Shown one piece after another: positions 1 to 12,314 of a stretch of 64,000 bases of DNA. The notes under the pieces were generated by a model that was not told the DNA's origin, made no database searches, and was given only the letters and a program-made list of their open reading frames with translations. Each line of letters begins with the position of its first letter. Positions within the stretch are counted from its first letter, which is position 1. The DNA comes from Laburnicola sp. R22_1. Lineage: Eukaryota > Ascomycota > Dothideomycetes > Pleosporales > Didymosphaeriaceae. The DNA is taken from contig JACONQ010000002.1 in assembly GCA_014281115.1 (NCBI GenBank), positions 3,100,001 through 3,164,000 on the forward strand, read 5' to 3'. Made by a program: the position numbers and the translations under genes.

Positions 1-95
1 TACTTTATCTACCTAGGAGTAGAATAATAAAGGCTTTTATCTTAAATAATATAATAAAAAAGCAGAGCCGCCTACTTAGTAATTAAAATTTTAGT
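1..95 (+). repeat. Repeat A, RIP-decayed copy
   Basis: This stretch matches, with many C-to-T type changes, the better preserved copy at 17262-17390. Shared landmarks are CTACCTAGG-like, AAAGGCTTTTATCT and AAGCAGAGCC(N)CCT. It may be cut by the window edge. The same family recurs at 3886-4008, 4741-4868, 5656-5784, 17262-17390 and 36307-36397. I see no coding potential. Confidence 0.7.
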
Positions 96-352
96 AATAT
101 ATAAAATAATATTAGCTTGCCAAACACTTTTTTAACCTTTTTTTTTTAGTTTAAGGTTAAAGTAGATTAAGATAAAAGGTTATTATATACTATTAAACAT
201 CTTTATTATATAAAGATTCTAACTAAGGTTAAGTCCGCACTATACATAGAGAGGAGTAAAATAGAAGGCACTAAAACCTAGTACCTAGCATATAGTGGTA
301 GTAACAAAATATACACAAAATAATAATAATTTTATTATTAACTTTCTTTATA

Positions 353-2583
353 ACATATTCTATCAGTAGCCCGGACAGATTAGTCCGCTGGACAGTTTTT
401 GCTAAGGCCACAACACTTCACTATAAATCATAATGTCTCAACAACACGACGCGTTATCATCTAATCAAGAAGGCAGAATTGAGCTTGCCCTTCACGCCTA
501 TCAGAATAAGCAAATTTCAAGCCTGCGACGCGCTGCTGCAGTATATAATATCCCAAAGTCTACACTAAGCAATTGAATCAACGGAATCACCACCCAAGCA
601 GATACACGATCAGGCATGGCAAAGCTTACCGCGACCGAAGAGCAGACGCTCATACAGTATATCCTCGACCTATATTCGCGAGGATTTGCACCCTGGCTAG
701 GTAAGGTGGAAGATATAGCCAACAAACTGCTAGCTGCGCAGCACAGAGACCCTGTAGGACAATGCTGGGCTTAGCGCTTCGTAAAGCGCGTACCTGAGCT
801 TAAAATAGCTTTTAATCAAGCGAAGGACTAACAGAGGATATAACAGGAAGACCTAGAGGTTATAAACGCGTGGTTTTAGCTAGTAGAGGACACAAAAGCC
901 AAGTATAGAGTGCAGGATAAAGACATCCATAACTTCGATAAGACAGGCTTCTAGATAGGAGTTATTGGCTTAATAAAGGTTGTAACTGGTTCAGAAAGAC
1001 GTTCTCAACCTACGCTTGTTCAGCCAGGCAACCGCGAGTGGGTCACAGTGATTTAGAGTATTTGCGCTGCTAGGTATGCTGCCCCACCCTTTATCATCTA
1101 TAAAGGGCGAGTCCACATCTTAGCGTGGTATAAGGAGACCAGTATCCCCCGCGATTGGAAGCTCTCAGTCTCTGAGACCGGCTGGACCAACAGCGAGCTT
1201 AGAGTCGCGTGGTTGAAGCACTTTAACGCGTATATAAGGCCGCGCATAGTGGGGTTATAGAGGTTACTTATTCTGGACGGCCATAAGAGCCACCACTCCT
1301 AGAATTTCAAGGATTATTGCCTAGAACAGAAGATCCTAACACTCTGTATGCCAGCGCACTTATCTCATATCCTCCAGCCGCTTGATGTGGTCTGTTTCGC
1401 GCTACTAAAGCTGAAGTACTCCTAGCGCGTGCGGGACTTGGCGCGCCAACGCGTCTTTTATATCAACAAAGAGGGCTTCCTACCAGCCTTTCGCGACGCG
1501 TTTTTTAATATGTTTATATTAGAAAACTATAAGAAAGCCTTTAAGGCCTCTAGGCTTGTTCCTTTAGATGCGTTAGTAGTGGTAGATCGCCTTAATGTGC
1601 GTATTCACACTCCACCTCAGGGTACCCCACCGGATACACCATGGCAAGCCAGGACCCCAAGCAATACCCTTAAGTTTGGATCCCAGTCAAAGCTTGTACG
1701 CGACTCTTTTATTCGGTCTCTACCTAATACTAAATCAAGCTACTTACAGCTTATAAAAGGTGCTGAACTTATGCTCTACCATAGTGTACTTTAAGAGACC
1801 CGTATTAAGGAACTTAAGGAGCAAATTAAGGTTCTAACGAAGCGAAAAACGCGTAAAAGAAAGCGCATTCAGAAAGGTAGGACGCTAGGCTTTGCTCAGG
1901 GAGCAGATTTAGGAGTAGAAAGCCCTTCTATTAGGGTGAAGTTGTCAAAAAGGGCGCGAGGTAGTGGTGAGGGAGAGGCAGGTCCCTTAACACAACGCCG
2001 CTGTGGGAGGTGCGGAGAGCCTGGGCACAACTCAAGGACCTGTCAGATAGATAAAGAGATAGAGGAGGAGTTAGATGTTACCCTCAGCGGCTTATTTTCA
2101 GATAGTGTTGATAGTAAATCAGAGTGATTTTATTATAGGTTACTATAAGGCCAAAAATGACGGGTTAACTTCATCTTGCAATAGTAAGCACTCAGTGACT
2201 AAAAATCAGATAAAGTACTACTCAAGATATAGTATGCTTCACTGCGAATCACAATAAGTATACTATATATTGCCTACGTATAGTATGGTAGATAATATAT
2301 CGTATATTATAGGGAGTCTTGTTGTAAGTTCGTATTGCCAAGAAAGACTCCTTAGCTTTGCGCGGCTATAGTAGCCGCGCAAAGAGGCTGCACGACGTAA
2401 AAAGTAGATTAAATAGTAACTTGGTATATTGTAAGTTATAGTAGGTTATTATGAGTCACTATGAAGTAACGTTGGTGGTGTTCTATAATGAGTTATGAGG
2501 GACCTCGAAGTTGCCAAGAAAAACTGTCTGGGCTACTGATCTGTCCGGGCTACTGATCTGTCCGGGCTACTGATAGAATATGT
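353..2583 (+). mobile_element. Tc1/mariner superfamily, pogo/Fot1-like DNA transposon
   Basis: The element is flanked by TA dinucleotides (351-352 and 2584-2585) and bounded by terminal inverted repeats that read ACATATTCTATCAGTAGCCC from both ends. Inside lies one long frame coding for a pogo-type transposase, now broken by stops. The right end carries three tandem copies of the CTGTCYGGGCTACTGAT unit and the left end only one, so the ends are asymmetric. TA target choice, TIRs and a DDE transposase with an N-terminal helix-turn-helix region fit the pogo/Fot1 group. It should be non-autonomous now. Confidence 0.88.
433..2127 (+). pseudogene. pogo-like DDE transposase with C-terminal zinc knuckle, RIP-inactivated
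   Basis: A single frame from the ATG at 433 to the TGA at 2125-2127 (565 codons) encodes a transposase interrupted by eleven in-frame stops by my reading, with no frameshift. Almost all stops are TAG or TAA where Gln is expected; one TGA at about 574 sits where Arg (CGA) is expected. This is the RIP pattern. Visible in order are an N-terminal psq/HTH-like segment (SLRRAAAVYNIPKSTLS), the DDE region with NFDKTGF, LLILDGHKSHHS and PAHLSHILQPLDV, and a CCHC knuckle (CGRCGEPGHNSRTC, about 2002-2043). The zinc knuckle after a DDE domain is known in fungal pogo relatives. The product cannot be made. Confidence 0.88.
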
Positions 2584-2617
2584 TAGTAGTATTATTAATA
2601 GTAGTTAATCGATAGTC

Positions 2618-4179
2618 TACTATTTAGTATAACTAAGTTATATATTATCTCTTAACTAGTAAACTATTAAAGAGCTATAGTAGACTATAGAGTTGCAACC
2701 GCAGAAGTAGTATAGGTAATAAGACGCTTAACTATAGTTTAGTTATTATATTTGCAACCTAGTAGTAGCGTAATTATAGTTTACTATATATATAGCGTAT
2801 AAAGTCTGTCTACTCTTATAATATTAGTAACGCTTAGTACACTAAATCTTTATCTTTAATATACAACTACTACTACTATTTTTTAAATTTAGCTCTTTAT
2901 CTATTATATCTAGTAACGCAATAATATTCTAGTAGTCTAACTATACTACTTCTTTTATATAGGACAGCATAACTATAGTAGAGTTCTAAGAGTATATAAA
3001 GGATTAGCTAGGCAAAGTTAAGAATAATCCCTAGAGATTTAGTAATCTTATATAGTAAGTAAAGTTATTAAAGGGGCCTCTTAATCTTAATATCTTTAAT
3101 AGCACCTAGCCCTAGCTATTTAGGCCCTATTAGCTAGTTTTATAACTCTAAATTCTAAAATACAAAGCACTCCTTTAATATTTAAATAAAAGGTTAAGTT
3201 AGGCGTTTATACTATAATAATAGGACAAAGTAAAGGCATTATTAGAGAAGCTTAAAGATAAGGACTAGTAAAGCAAAGGTATAGGGCGGCTACTAGATAA
3301 TAAGCAGTAGTTTCTTAGAGACTATAGAAGTTTAAAAGCGTAGCTATAGCGTAAGAAGCTTATAAATATAGAAGCAATTATTTAGAGTACTATTAAGATA
3401 AGGGACTATAACTAAGTAATAAGGGTAAGAGTAAATAGCGGTAGTAGGAGTATAGGAGAGATAGGTAGTAGTAGCGAGGTCCTAGGTAGTAGTATATAGC
3501 TCGCTAGTTGCGAGAGGAGATCTACTATAGAAAGAGAGTTAGATAAAATAGTTAGATTAGTTGCTATTATAATTATTGTTATTATTATTGCAGCGAAAAA
3601 TATTACTAAAGAAATTATTAACTACGTAATATTGTGGTTAGTTAAATAGCCAACTGTTATTATATACTATATATAGTACCTACTTCTAATTAAAGACTAA
3701 CCTTAAACACTACCTAATAACGTAATAATAGTTTAAACTTACTTGTACCCCCTAATACCTATAAGCTCCTAGTCTTAATATAAGGTTTACTTACGCTATA
3801 CACAGCACACCTGGCCTTTTTATAAAAATTTTGCTTATGGAAGCCTCCGCGCTAAGACTCGCTTAGCGAGTTTAAACGCGCTTTTTTTATAAGCACCTTT
3901 TTACGCTTTTTTAATTCTTAAGTAGGGGATCTACTTTTTTGTTATGTTATTTAGAATAAAAGCCTTTAGTATTCTACTTCTAGGTAGATAATTTAACAAC
4001 ACATATAAAATAAAAAAGTAGTTAATAAAAGAAATAGCTTAAAATAAATAAATTTTAAAAAGGCTATATTAGAAAAAGTTTAAGCAATATTAGAAAAGTT
4101 TTTCTACTTAACTATGCGCAGACTTACACAGACTTGCGTATTTATAGATATTTTTATATAAGCAATTTACTAGTATAAA
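2618..4179. other. AT-rich RIP-decayed DNA, origin unresolved
   Basis: No intact reading frame is visible. Around 3200-3560 the plus strand gives a coding-like, Gln-poor frame with many TAG codons, suggesting a RIP-destroyed transposon protein, but I recognise no domain. A repeat A copy in reverse orientation lies at 3886-4008. Base composition is far more AT-rich than the DNA beyond 19 kb. Confidence 0.5.
3886..4008 (-). repeat. Repeat A copy
   Basis: This is the reverse complement of the 17262-17390 sequence with RIP-like changes. It runs from a TTTTTACGCTTTTTTAATTC block to CTAGGTAGATAATTTAAC and ends in ACACATAT, the common 3' end of the family. Confidence 0.7.
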
Positions 4180-4471
4180 TGTCAGATAGATAGTCACTAT
4201 GAAATCTAGTGGGTAGGTGTGTACGATCATATGGCCCCTTACAGTGATAATCAGTGTAAATCACAGTGATTTTACTGTGAAATACACTAAGGAGGCTGGC
4301 GCACTACTGTTTTACACTGCCCCTGTACTATTCTAAATAGTACTAGTGCGGCTTAGTACTAGATAGTTACTTCTCGCGGTAGTCGAGCTTCTCCGACAGA
4401 ACACACACAATCAATCAATCAACCCACCACTTTTCCATCTCAACTCATCAAGAATACCCGTATATTTGACA
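4180..4471 (+). repeat. Solo LTR of a Copia relative, with 5-bp target duplication
   Basis: The sequence begins TGTCAGATAGA and ends ATATTTGACA, the same inverted termini as the Copia LTRs at 7185 and 12315 read in the opposite direction. It shares GGAGGCTGGCGCACTACTGT and the CCCTGTACTATTCTA core. It is flanked on both sides by ATAAA (4175-4179 and 4472-4476), a perfect 5-bp target duplication. At 292 bp it is longer than the 235-bp LTRs and has an extra segment near 4205-4240, so it belongs to a related subfamily. No internal region is present, which indicates LTR-LTR recombination. Confidence 0.85.
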
Positions 4472-4740
4472 ATAAAAATACTTAGAGATATATAAATATA
4501 CGTAAACTTGCGCAGATATATATAAATAGTCTAAATAAGTAATTTTTTAAAGCTTTATAACTTTTTTACTAGTAAAGCTAAAATTTTAATTCTTAATAGA
4601 TTTATAGAGAAAATACTAGTCCTTAATTATATAAATGTAAAAATACTATTTCTATTACGTAATTAGTTAGTATTTAATAATACACTCTTTATTTACTAGT
4701 TATTATACATATTATATAATATTATTATATAACAATATCT

Positions 4741-4868
4741 TTTTTATAATCTCCTTTTTACGCTCTTTTTATTTACTAAGTAGGAGGCTTTGCTCTTTTA
4801 TCATGTTATCTAAGATTAAAGCCTTTATTATTCTACCCTAGGTAGATACATTAACGCCATACACATAT
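4741..4868 (-). repeat. Repeat A copy
   Basis: It matches the reverse complement of the 17262-17390 copy. It runs from TTTTTACGCTCTTTTTATTT through AAAGCCTTTATTATTCTACC to the family end TTAACGCCATACACATAT. Confidence 0.7.
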
Positions 4869-5655
4869 AAAAATATAGTTCTAATAAATTATTATATAAA
4901 TTTTTAAAAAAGCTATAATAATAATAAAGTAGTTAAAAAGTTATTAAAGTTTAAACTTTTACAATAGTGTTTTTTACTAAGCTACTAATTTTTATCTAAT
5001 CTAATTCTTTTAAATAATTATGTGTGGTGTTAAATAGACTCTATAGCTAGCTGTATAGATATTAATATCTAATACTCTATACTAGTAACTATAGAGGATG
5101 TATATAATAATTATATAAGAAAAGGAAATAATATAATAAAACTAACTTAGTATTAATTACTTATCTCTAGAAAGGGTGCAGATAGAAAGGAGAAAATCCT
5201 ATAACGCATAGGCCATAGCGCATAGGCATTATATAATTCTTATATAATACTATTATATAATAATATTAAAATCTTAACCTCCTTAGGTGCCCTTACCTAT
5301 ATAGTGTACAAACACTAGCAACTTTTTATTTTAAAGTTACTATTAGTAGTTCTCTCTTCCTTTATACAAACTATCTGCTTACTAATATTTATCTTATCTA
5401 TTTATTATTCCCTTGTCTATACGCCTTCTACTTCAGCTAATCTACTCTAGTTAGTAGGAAGATTCTATTAAGTAACTATTTATTATACTTTATTACTATT
5501 TATTAGAGGCGTAATTAGGCTTATTAGTAGTAGAGTAATAGTCTAGTAAATAGCAGTTAAGGATAAAATTATATAGTTAATAATAAGATTGCGGTAATAA
5601 TATATAATTTATATAGAGTTCTTTTTACTTAGTTTATTTCTTATATAATAGGTAC

Positions 5656-5784
5656 CTTTTTTTATAATTACCTTTTTTACGCTCTTTTTAATTACTAAGC
5701 AGACGGCTCTGCTTTTTTTGTTATGTTATTTGAGATGAAAGCCTTTGTCGTGCTATCCCTAGGTAGTTAATTTAACACTACATA
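5656..5784 (-). repeat. Repeat A copy
   Basis: It matches the reverse complement of the 17262-17390 copy and is better preserved than its neighbours, with GCAGACGGCTCTGC, ATGAAAGCCTTTGTCGTGCT and CCTAGGTAGTTAATTTAACA. Confidence 0.7.
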
Positions 5785-6784
5785 ATAGGTAGACCTATTT
5801 ATTTTATTTACTTAGGTAGTAATATTAGGTAATTATGCAATATTAGATAAGAGAAAGATAAACGCTAGTAAGGGGTAGAAATCAAGGCTCTAAATAGAAG
5901 GGAGAGGTATATAAGGTGGGCTTTCCTCCTTTTATTCTTCTCTCTTTTATTTTCTACTTTAAATATCTCTTTATATATATCTCTTCTTTTTAATTCTTTT
6001 TTTTTCTTTATTAAGCTAATCTCCTATTTTATATAGTGCTAACTTACTATAGATAATAGCCCTTATACTAGCTAGTAACTAAGTTAGCTTTTCTAGCTTT
6101 AATTTTATTATGCGTAATCTTCTAGACAGAAGAATATGTATTACTTTTCCTACTAGTTTCTATATAAACTATATATTTTTCTAGAATATTTCTATTAGTA
6201 TAAGTTTCTCTATTCTTTGCAGGTTTACTTTTATATAAATACTAACTTTAAAATAGGCTTAGGAACTTAATATTACGTATATGCCTTTGCATAATATTAA
6301 TATTATTCTTTTAGCTAGTATAGACCTACGTCTATAGGCTACTAAAATTATTTAACGCAAAAAATATTTCTATGCGCTATTAGTTTAGTTATATAGTTGC
6401 TTTAGGGGCACTTTATACGCCTACTACTATAGTAGTATAACTAGGTCTAGACTCTTTACTAAGTGCTACACGCTAGTAGGCTTTTAAGTAGAATTATATA
6501 GTTCTTATATATAGTAGAGCTACAGTACTAGATATAATTATTATATAGGATAGAGCTAGGGTAATAGAGTAGATAATACTAGATATTATCTATTAATACT
6601 AAAATAAAAAGACTTTTTCTAAATAAATATATATTATGTCTCTTCTCTTTCTATATAAATAATAGATAGAAAAATGCATATTTTTAAGTAATGTATGCGT
6701 ATAAAAAGAGTTAAATAAATATATTATATAAAAGAATAAATAAACAATAAGAAAATAGTTTTATATAAAGGCTAGAAAGAGTTT

Positions 6785-7184
6785 GTATAGGTAGGCTTAA
6801 GGCGATTTACTAGTACTTTAACAGTAATTATTAAGGTATTGCTAGAGATTAAGAACTCTAAAGCCTAGTTTAGGGCCTTCTTTATACACATATTAGTAGA
6901 GTTATCCTTCCTATTAATTTATTTAATCTTAGAGATTTTGCGGTGCTTATATAATTTGCAAAGTAATATAATATTAATTATAAGGCGCTTCTTATTTATA
7001 GTTCCTAGTTATATAAGGTAGTTATAAAGAGACTTTAAATTTATATAGACAACTATAGAAATTAGTAGTAGACTAAGTATGCGTACAATTTTCTAAAGGG
7101 TTGTGCTAATAGTAATAGTATTATTAAAGCCTCTTACTATATTATATAGCTTACTAGTAAGAACGCTCCTTATTACTTTCTTAT
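6785..7184 (-). pseudogene. Older Ty1/Copia polyprotein remnant, RNase H end
   Basis: Read on the minus strand, 7184 down to about 6785 gives a continuous frame resembling the C-terminal RNase H part of fungal Copia polyproteins. The landmarks are a SKSLY-like block read as LKSLYNYLI, then LGTINKKRLIINI and KHRKISKIK, with stops where Gln or Trp are usual. The same frame can be followed upstream into 12550 and beyond (IRSVLTSKLYN joins on to sequence past the right LTR). So the younger Copia 7185-12549 lies inside this older copy. Decay is much heavier than in the younger element. Confidence 0.7.
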
Positions 7185-7419
7185 TGTTAGATTTGATAGT
7201 GTTCTGTCACTTTGAGATAATATATTAATGAGAATTAATGACTGTGATGATTGATTGTAATCGAGAAGCCCAGCTATCGCGAGAAGTTTCTATCTATGCT
7301 AAGGCCCTTGTACTATCTAGGATAGTACAGGGGCAATGCAAAACAGTAGTGCGCCAGCCTCCTCAGTGTATTTTACAGAGAGATTATCACTGGAATGCAC
7401 AGTGACCGTCTATCTGACA
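7185..7419 (-). repeat. Copia 3' LTR
   Basis: This 235-bp LTR begins TGTTAGATTTGATAGTG and ends CTATCTGACA. It is the downstream LTR relative to the minus-strand coding direction. It is near identical to 12315-12549. Confidence 0.92.
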
Positions 7420-10400
7420 CACCCCCTTAGCTTAGAGCCATCCTAAGCTGGACCTAATTCTTCGCAGCTGTACTATTGCTCATAGTCCAAAAGCTTCTAT
7501 CCTTTATTCTAATTTGTCCAGGTCTACCTCATGGTCGGTAATCCTACCCTTAACGTCTTTAAGTCCGAGTTGATTTACGAACTTGGCCCATTTTTTAGCT
7601 AGTAGAGCCTTTGTAAGGCCATCTGCTGCTATTTCTTCTAATTGTTAGTATTGGATTTTAATAGCTCTACAAGCTACTTCTTGTCAAAGCCAATAATTGT
7701 GTATATTAACGTGCCTGAGCTTAGTCTGTAACTTGGCAATTTCTTTGGTAACAAGTCAAATAGTTTGTTAATTATCGCAGTTGATAGTGATTATTGATAG
7801 GGAGAGTTTAATCTTAAGTTTAGTAATTAACTAAGAGGTAAAGAGTACCTCTTTTGTAACTTGTGAAAGGGCTAGTAACTTAGCTTTAGTTGTTAAGGTA
7901 GTAACTGTGTCTTGCTTGCTCGCCTTTTAGGCAACAAAACCACCAAATAGCTTGATAATGTATCCTTATAAGCTCTTTCTATCAAGGGTGTTGTTAGCAA
8001 ATAAGGCATCGCTAGCAACCTCATAAGTGTCTACTCCTCCAAAGCGTAGCCCTAATAATTAGGTAGAGGACAGGTAAAGCAGTACGCGGTTGGCGGCGTT
8101 GTAATGCTCCTCGCTGGGATTTAATAGGAATCGCGATAATTGAGAGCTTGCGAATACAATATTAGGGCGTGTGGTTACTGCGGCGTAAAGGATTAATCCA
8201 ATCTTTTACTAGTATTAATTAATCTCAGCCTTTGTAGCAAGTCCTTCTTAGGGTAGCAGTTTGACTGTGGACATCAGGGTATCGTGTTTAAGGTCGCTTC
8301 AGTCGACTAGGCGACTAATCTTGTCTATATAGGACGCCTGGGATAGCCAGAGTTGCCTGTTTGCACGGTCTCTGACGATTTCAATCCCTAGAAACCACTG
8401 AAGATTATTACCACTAGTAAGGATAAACTGTGTACTTATCTTTTCCATCACTGCGTTAGCAGCGTGTTTCTAATCTTTAGAGTAGGCGACAATAAGGTCG
8501 TTCATATAGAAGAAGATAATAATACTATCTTTAATTATATAGTAAGGCTTATAAGGGACTATAGTAAAACTAAGATCCCTAAGAGCGCTAGTAAATTCTC
8601 TCTGCCACAGCAGTGGTGAGATTTGAAGACCATACAGTGCCTTGTATAACTATAGGATAGTGCCAGGTTGTATATAACCTTGTGGCATTCTTATATAGAG
8701 TTCTCTATCCAGATTCGCATGGACAAAAGCGTTAGTAACGTCGTACTGGCTGAGCTCTAGGTCGTATCAAGCTGCCATGGACATAAGCAGGCGAAATGAT
8801 TGTCCTGCGAGGGTTGCAGCATAGGTGTCTTAAGTAGTAAGGTGGCGTTGTTAATCTCCGCGCACTACTAACCTAGCCTTGCACTTCTAAAATCGATGAT
8901 GTTTGTCGAGTTTGTAAGTATACACCCACATGCAATTAAGGATTTGGTGGCTGCGTGATCGCACTGGGGTAATGGACACCTCACTCCAAGACTTCATTTC
9001 CTTATGGCTTTGTAGGTGTACCTGCTCGGCCTCCTTCTACATATTGAATAGCGGGTAATTATCTATCTGTGTTCCACTAGATAGAGGTTCTAGTAATTGA
9101 CTTTGGTGGGGTTTCTATTCTATTGCGAGTATGCAATTAAATTAAGCTTTGTTAAGCAGCTTCCCCTTATACTTGCCTCTGCTTCCTGCTTATATACCTG
9201 CTAGAAAAGCGGCTGCCTATAGCACAGCGCGTTAATCTGGCTATAGTAATCTAATAGGTAACTAGTTGTGTTAATTATATTCAAAGCTCGCCATTAATTA
9301 GACAAGCAATGCGACAGGCGGAGGTGTTACTAGTGGTATTAGGTAGGTGTAATTAATCTTCCTCCCTTAGTAATACCCTAGCAGGTCTTCTTCTTTATCC
9401 TTGCGATTACGGGTGTTAGTGATTAACTCATCCTCATAGAAGGATTTAGTGTTTTCTTACTCAGGTAGTGGAGGTGGCAACTCTACTAATTAGGTCCATA
9501 CAGTAATCTCTTTAGTAGTGCTATGCATAAGGTTGTCTAACAGGTCTTCTGTTTTACCTAAGAACACCTTATCTTTGTTAAAGATAACGTCGCGTATACT
9601 AATGACTTTATTAAGTGGTGGGATCTATATCCTCCAGATGTTTAATAATTAGTAGCCCACTAGGTATTCAACCCATGCCTTCGAGTCTAACCTTTAGAGC
9701 TTGCTCTTGCCGCGTTTAGTATTATTAGTTAAGGCAAAGGCTTTACAGCTATAGGCCCTAAGGTGAGCCTGGTTTGGTTTCTTTAGTTAAGTGACAATAC
9801 TGTTTTGGAAAGCAACCATCGTAAAGAATACTTTGTGTGGTAATCGCCATTAGTTAGCGTAGTTTAGAGTTCGATTATATAGGTATACAGCCGCTTGTGT
9901 GATTTCTAGCCATAGGTTGAAAGGGAGATTGGCGTCAAGTCGCATTGCACGACCCTTCTTCTTAATTACACCTCCTAAGCGTTTAGCTCCTCTATTTTGA
10001 GCTTGGGTATCAGGTGCTAAAGGCTTAATAACAATACCTTCACTAACGCACCACCTATGAACGTCTTGTTTGACTAAAAAGATCTCATTGTCAGATTCGA
10101 TAACCTTAACTATTACATTAAATTGTACTTTTATAAATAGTACAAATTCCTTTAGCAACTTAATAATTGTTTGTGCTGGTTGATTGTCTTTAAAGTAGAA
10201 ATCTCAAGCTATGCCTAAGAATCAATCAGTAATGAGCATCTGGCTTTTCTCGCTAGTGAAGCTCTAATCTTCATAATCGTGAAAGTCTATAGCGACTCTC
10301 TCGCCAGGACTGTTATTAATTTGCCTGGGTTATTGTCTAATTTATCGCTTAAGCTTTAATCTGCCGCAGGCGTTGCATTAGACTGTAGTAAGTCCTTTAA

Positions 10401-12273
10401 GGCGCACCCCCTCACAGTAATTCACAGTGTGTTCTAGTGCCTAAGGACCTAGGTGGCCTAGTCGTTTATGCCATGTGATAGCGTCTGCCTTCTACGCACC
10501 TCGTGCGGTGCGCGTTGTGATTTTGTGTGTGGCATACGTACTATTGTGTATAGTACGATTTTGTTCGGGCATGTATTCTAGTACCCATTGACCATAGAGT
10601 TCTTAAAGGTCAGCCAGGACTGTATTGTCCCTTCTCTTAATTGTTATTAGATCTGCCTTTGTGTCCCACTAGAGGCCTTGCCTACAGAGTAATTAGAAGG
10701 ACACAAGATTGCATAGCAGATCAGGGCAGTAGGCGACGTTGTCTAGCCTTAGTACCCTATTTCTATGTACGCTCTTAACGTGTAGATAGACACTCCTATA
10801 TCCCCTTATCTAAACTCGTGATGATCCCGCCCATATAAAGTCTCCTGGCGATGGTGGTCGCATCGTGACAAAACAATTAATATCGTTGAAGATGTAGCAT
10901 GTTGTGCCAGAATCGAGGATCGCGGAGTAACGTAGTAGATAGGTATTCGGGTCTAAGTAGTAGGAAGATGCGATAGTATTAAAGCTCGCTGAGAGGATAG
11001 TAATTTGTCTGCTATCTAGTTATTTATTGTTATTAACCTTAGTAATTCAGGTTAGAGTAGGAGTATGCGATAGTTTGATTCTAGGTGTTTGAGACCTTAG
11101 TCTTTTCACCTTCCTTATCTCCTCTTGTAGATCTGAATTATTTTAGATCCTATATTGTACTATGTCTGTAAAGCCAGGTTGTGGCCTAAACCACTCTAGT
11201 GCATAATCTAGGTATGCGTAGAAGCAGTCTTTTAGACTATGCCTTTGTCCACAAGCAGGGCATTTTCTGCCTTTAATTGCTGTTGTATCCTCTATTAAGG
11301 ACTGCTTAGATATAGTACTTTAACCAAAGGATCGTTTTTGTCAAGGTCTCCCCCGTCCATATTAGTTATTTGTGGAAGATAGCGCGTCTTCGGCAGCGTG
11401 AGAGGCGTCCCTATTAGTGCCTAGGGTGGATACACTACTAGCAGCAAGAGATGGCTCACTAGCAGCAAAGGCGCCCCTATGCTATTTGCCCTTAATTAGG
11501 TGGAGTATTGCTATATGTTCTTAGAAGCGTTTTATTATCTCCTTCCTTGTTATATCTGCGTCTTGGCGTCCAGTTTCTTGAAAGGACACGCCCTAGGTAG
11601 GGGCAGCCTTTATAATCGCAGTTAGGAAGTCCTTTATAGTATTATGAATTAATTGTACTTTAGCGACATTGTTCGTCTCTGCCTCTGTAGCTGCCTAATT
11701 ATACTTAGTTAGCTAGGTATCCCAGTTTAAGGGTTGTCTTATTGGCTTAAGAGCCTGTAGGTATCGTGCTCTCGCCCTATCCCACTTGTCTTCCTTATTA
11801 ACGCCTACTGTCTGCGTTAGAGATTTGATCTATTTTCGGATCTGCTCTCTAGGCTTGCAGCAGTTACGTTGCAGGTGTTGCGACATAGTAGATTGGATAT
11901 AGATAACTACTTTCTTAAGACTTGTTCTCTCTTCTTAGTATTCTTTGTCCTTAATTTTATAGTCCTTAAGCTGTATCTTATAGAACTTAATGTCCTCCTT
12001 ATATACCTTAAGGCCTAAGTTTGATAGCTCTAATAGGCGTGTTAGAGGGTTCTGTTGATTGTCGTCGTTTACGCGGATAATCGGCTGGTAACTCGCTATT
12101 TCTGGCGGCGACGGCGGTGTCGGCTTTTCGCGTGGGAGTTTGGCTCTGTCTGGATTGATAATAGGCCATATATCTATTAGCTCGCATCGCGCTTTTAGCT
12201 GCTGCAGCCATGGTGTATAGTTGGTGTAATCAGTCAACACGATCGTTGAGTCGCGGAGCGTTGACAGCGACAT
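7420..12273 (-). pseudogene. Copia gag-pol polyprotein, broken by stops
   Basis: The minus-strand frame opens with an ATG at 12273. Its gag part (112 codons before the first stop) has the Copia gag-like LTDYTNYTPWLQQLKARCEL. Further on are a CCHC knuckle read as KCPACGQRHSLKDC near 11260, an integrase segment with VIKPLAPDTQAQN and LWLEITQAAVYLYNRT (10158-9850), and the RT active-site segment IIFFYMNDLIVA near 8510-8488. The usual Copia catalytic motif is YVDD; here it reads YMND, so one catalytic Asp is Asn, which a G-to-A change explains. Many TAG stops sit at Gln positions. No functional polyprotein can be made. Confidence 0.85.
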
Positions 12274-12314
12274 TGTCTTTTCTTAGGGTCGATTGAGGCA
12301 GTGAGACTCTTAAT

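Larger units (their letters stand above)
194..2617 (+). repeat. Short 192-bp-type repeat, interrupted by the pogo element
   Basis: The left part (194-352) and right part (about 2584-2617) together match the clean 192-bp copy at 47634-47825. Shared blocks include GAGAGGAGTAAAATAG, CACTAAAACCTAGTACC and AAATATACACAAAATAATAA on the left, and the RIP-altered form of GTTAACAGTAGTTAATGG on the right. The match stops and resumes exactly where the DNA transposon 353-2583 sits, so the transposon inserted into this repeat. A 6-bp TACTAT at 188-193 and again at 2618-2623 may be what remains of its own target duplication. Confidence 0.75.
4472..6784. other. AT-rich RIP-decayed DNA with two repeat A copies
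   Basis: This is extremely AT-rich sequence with no open frame of note. Two repeat A copies lie at 4741-4868 and 5656-5784. The remainder is probably decayed retroelement, possibly including the 3' LTR of the old Copia that begins at 6785, but I cannot define its edges. Confidence 0.45.
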
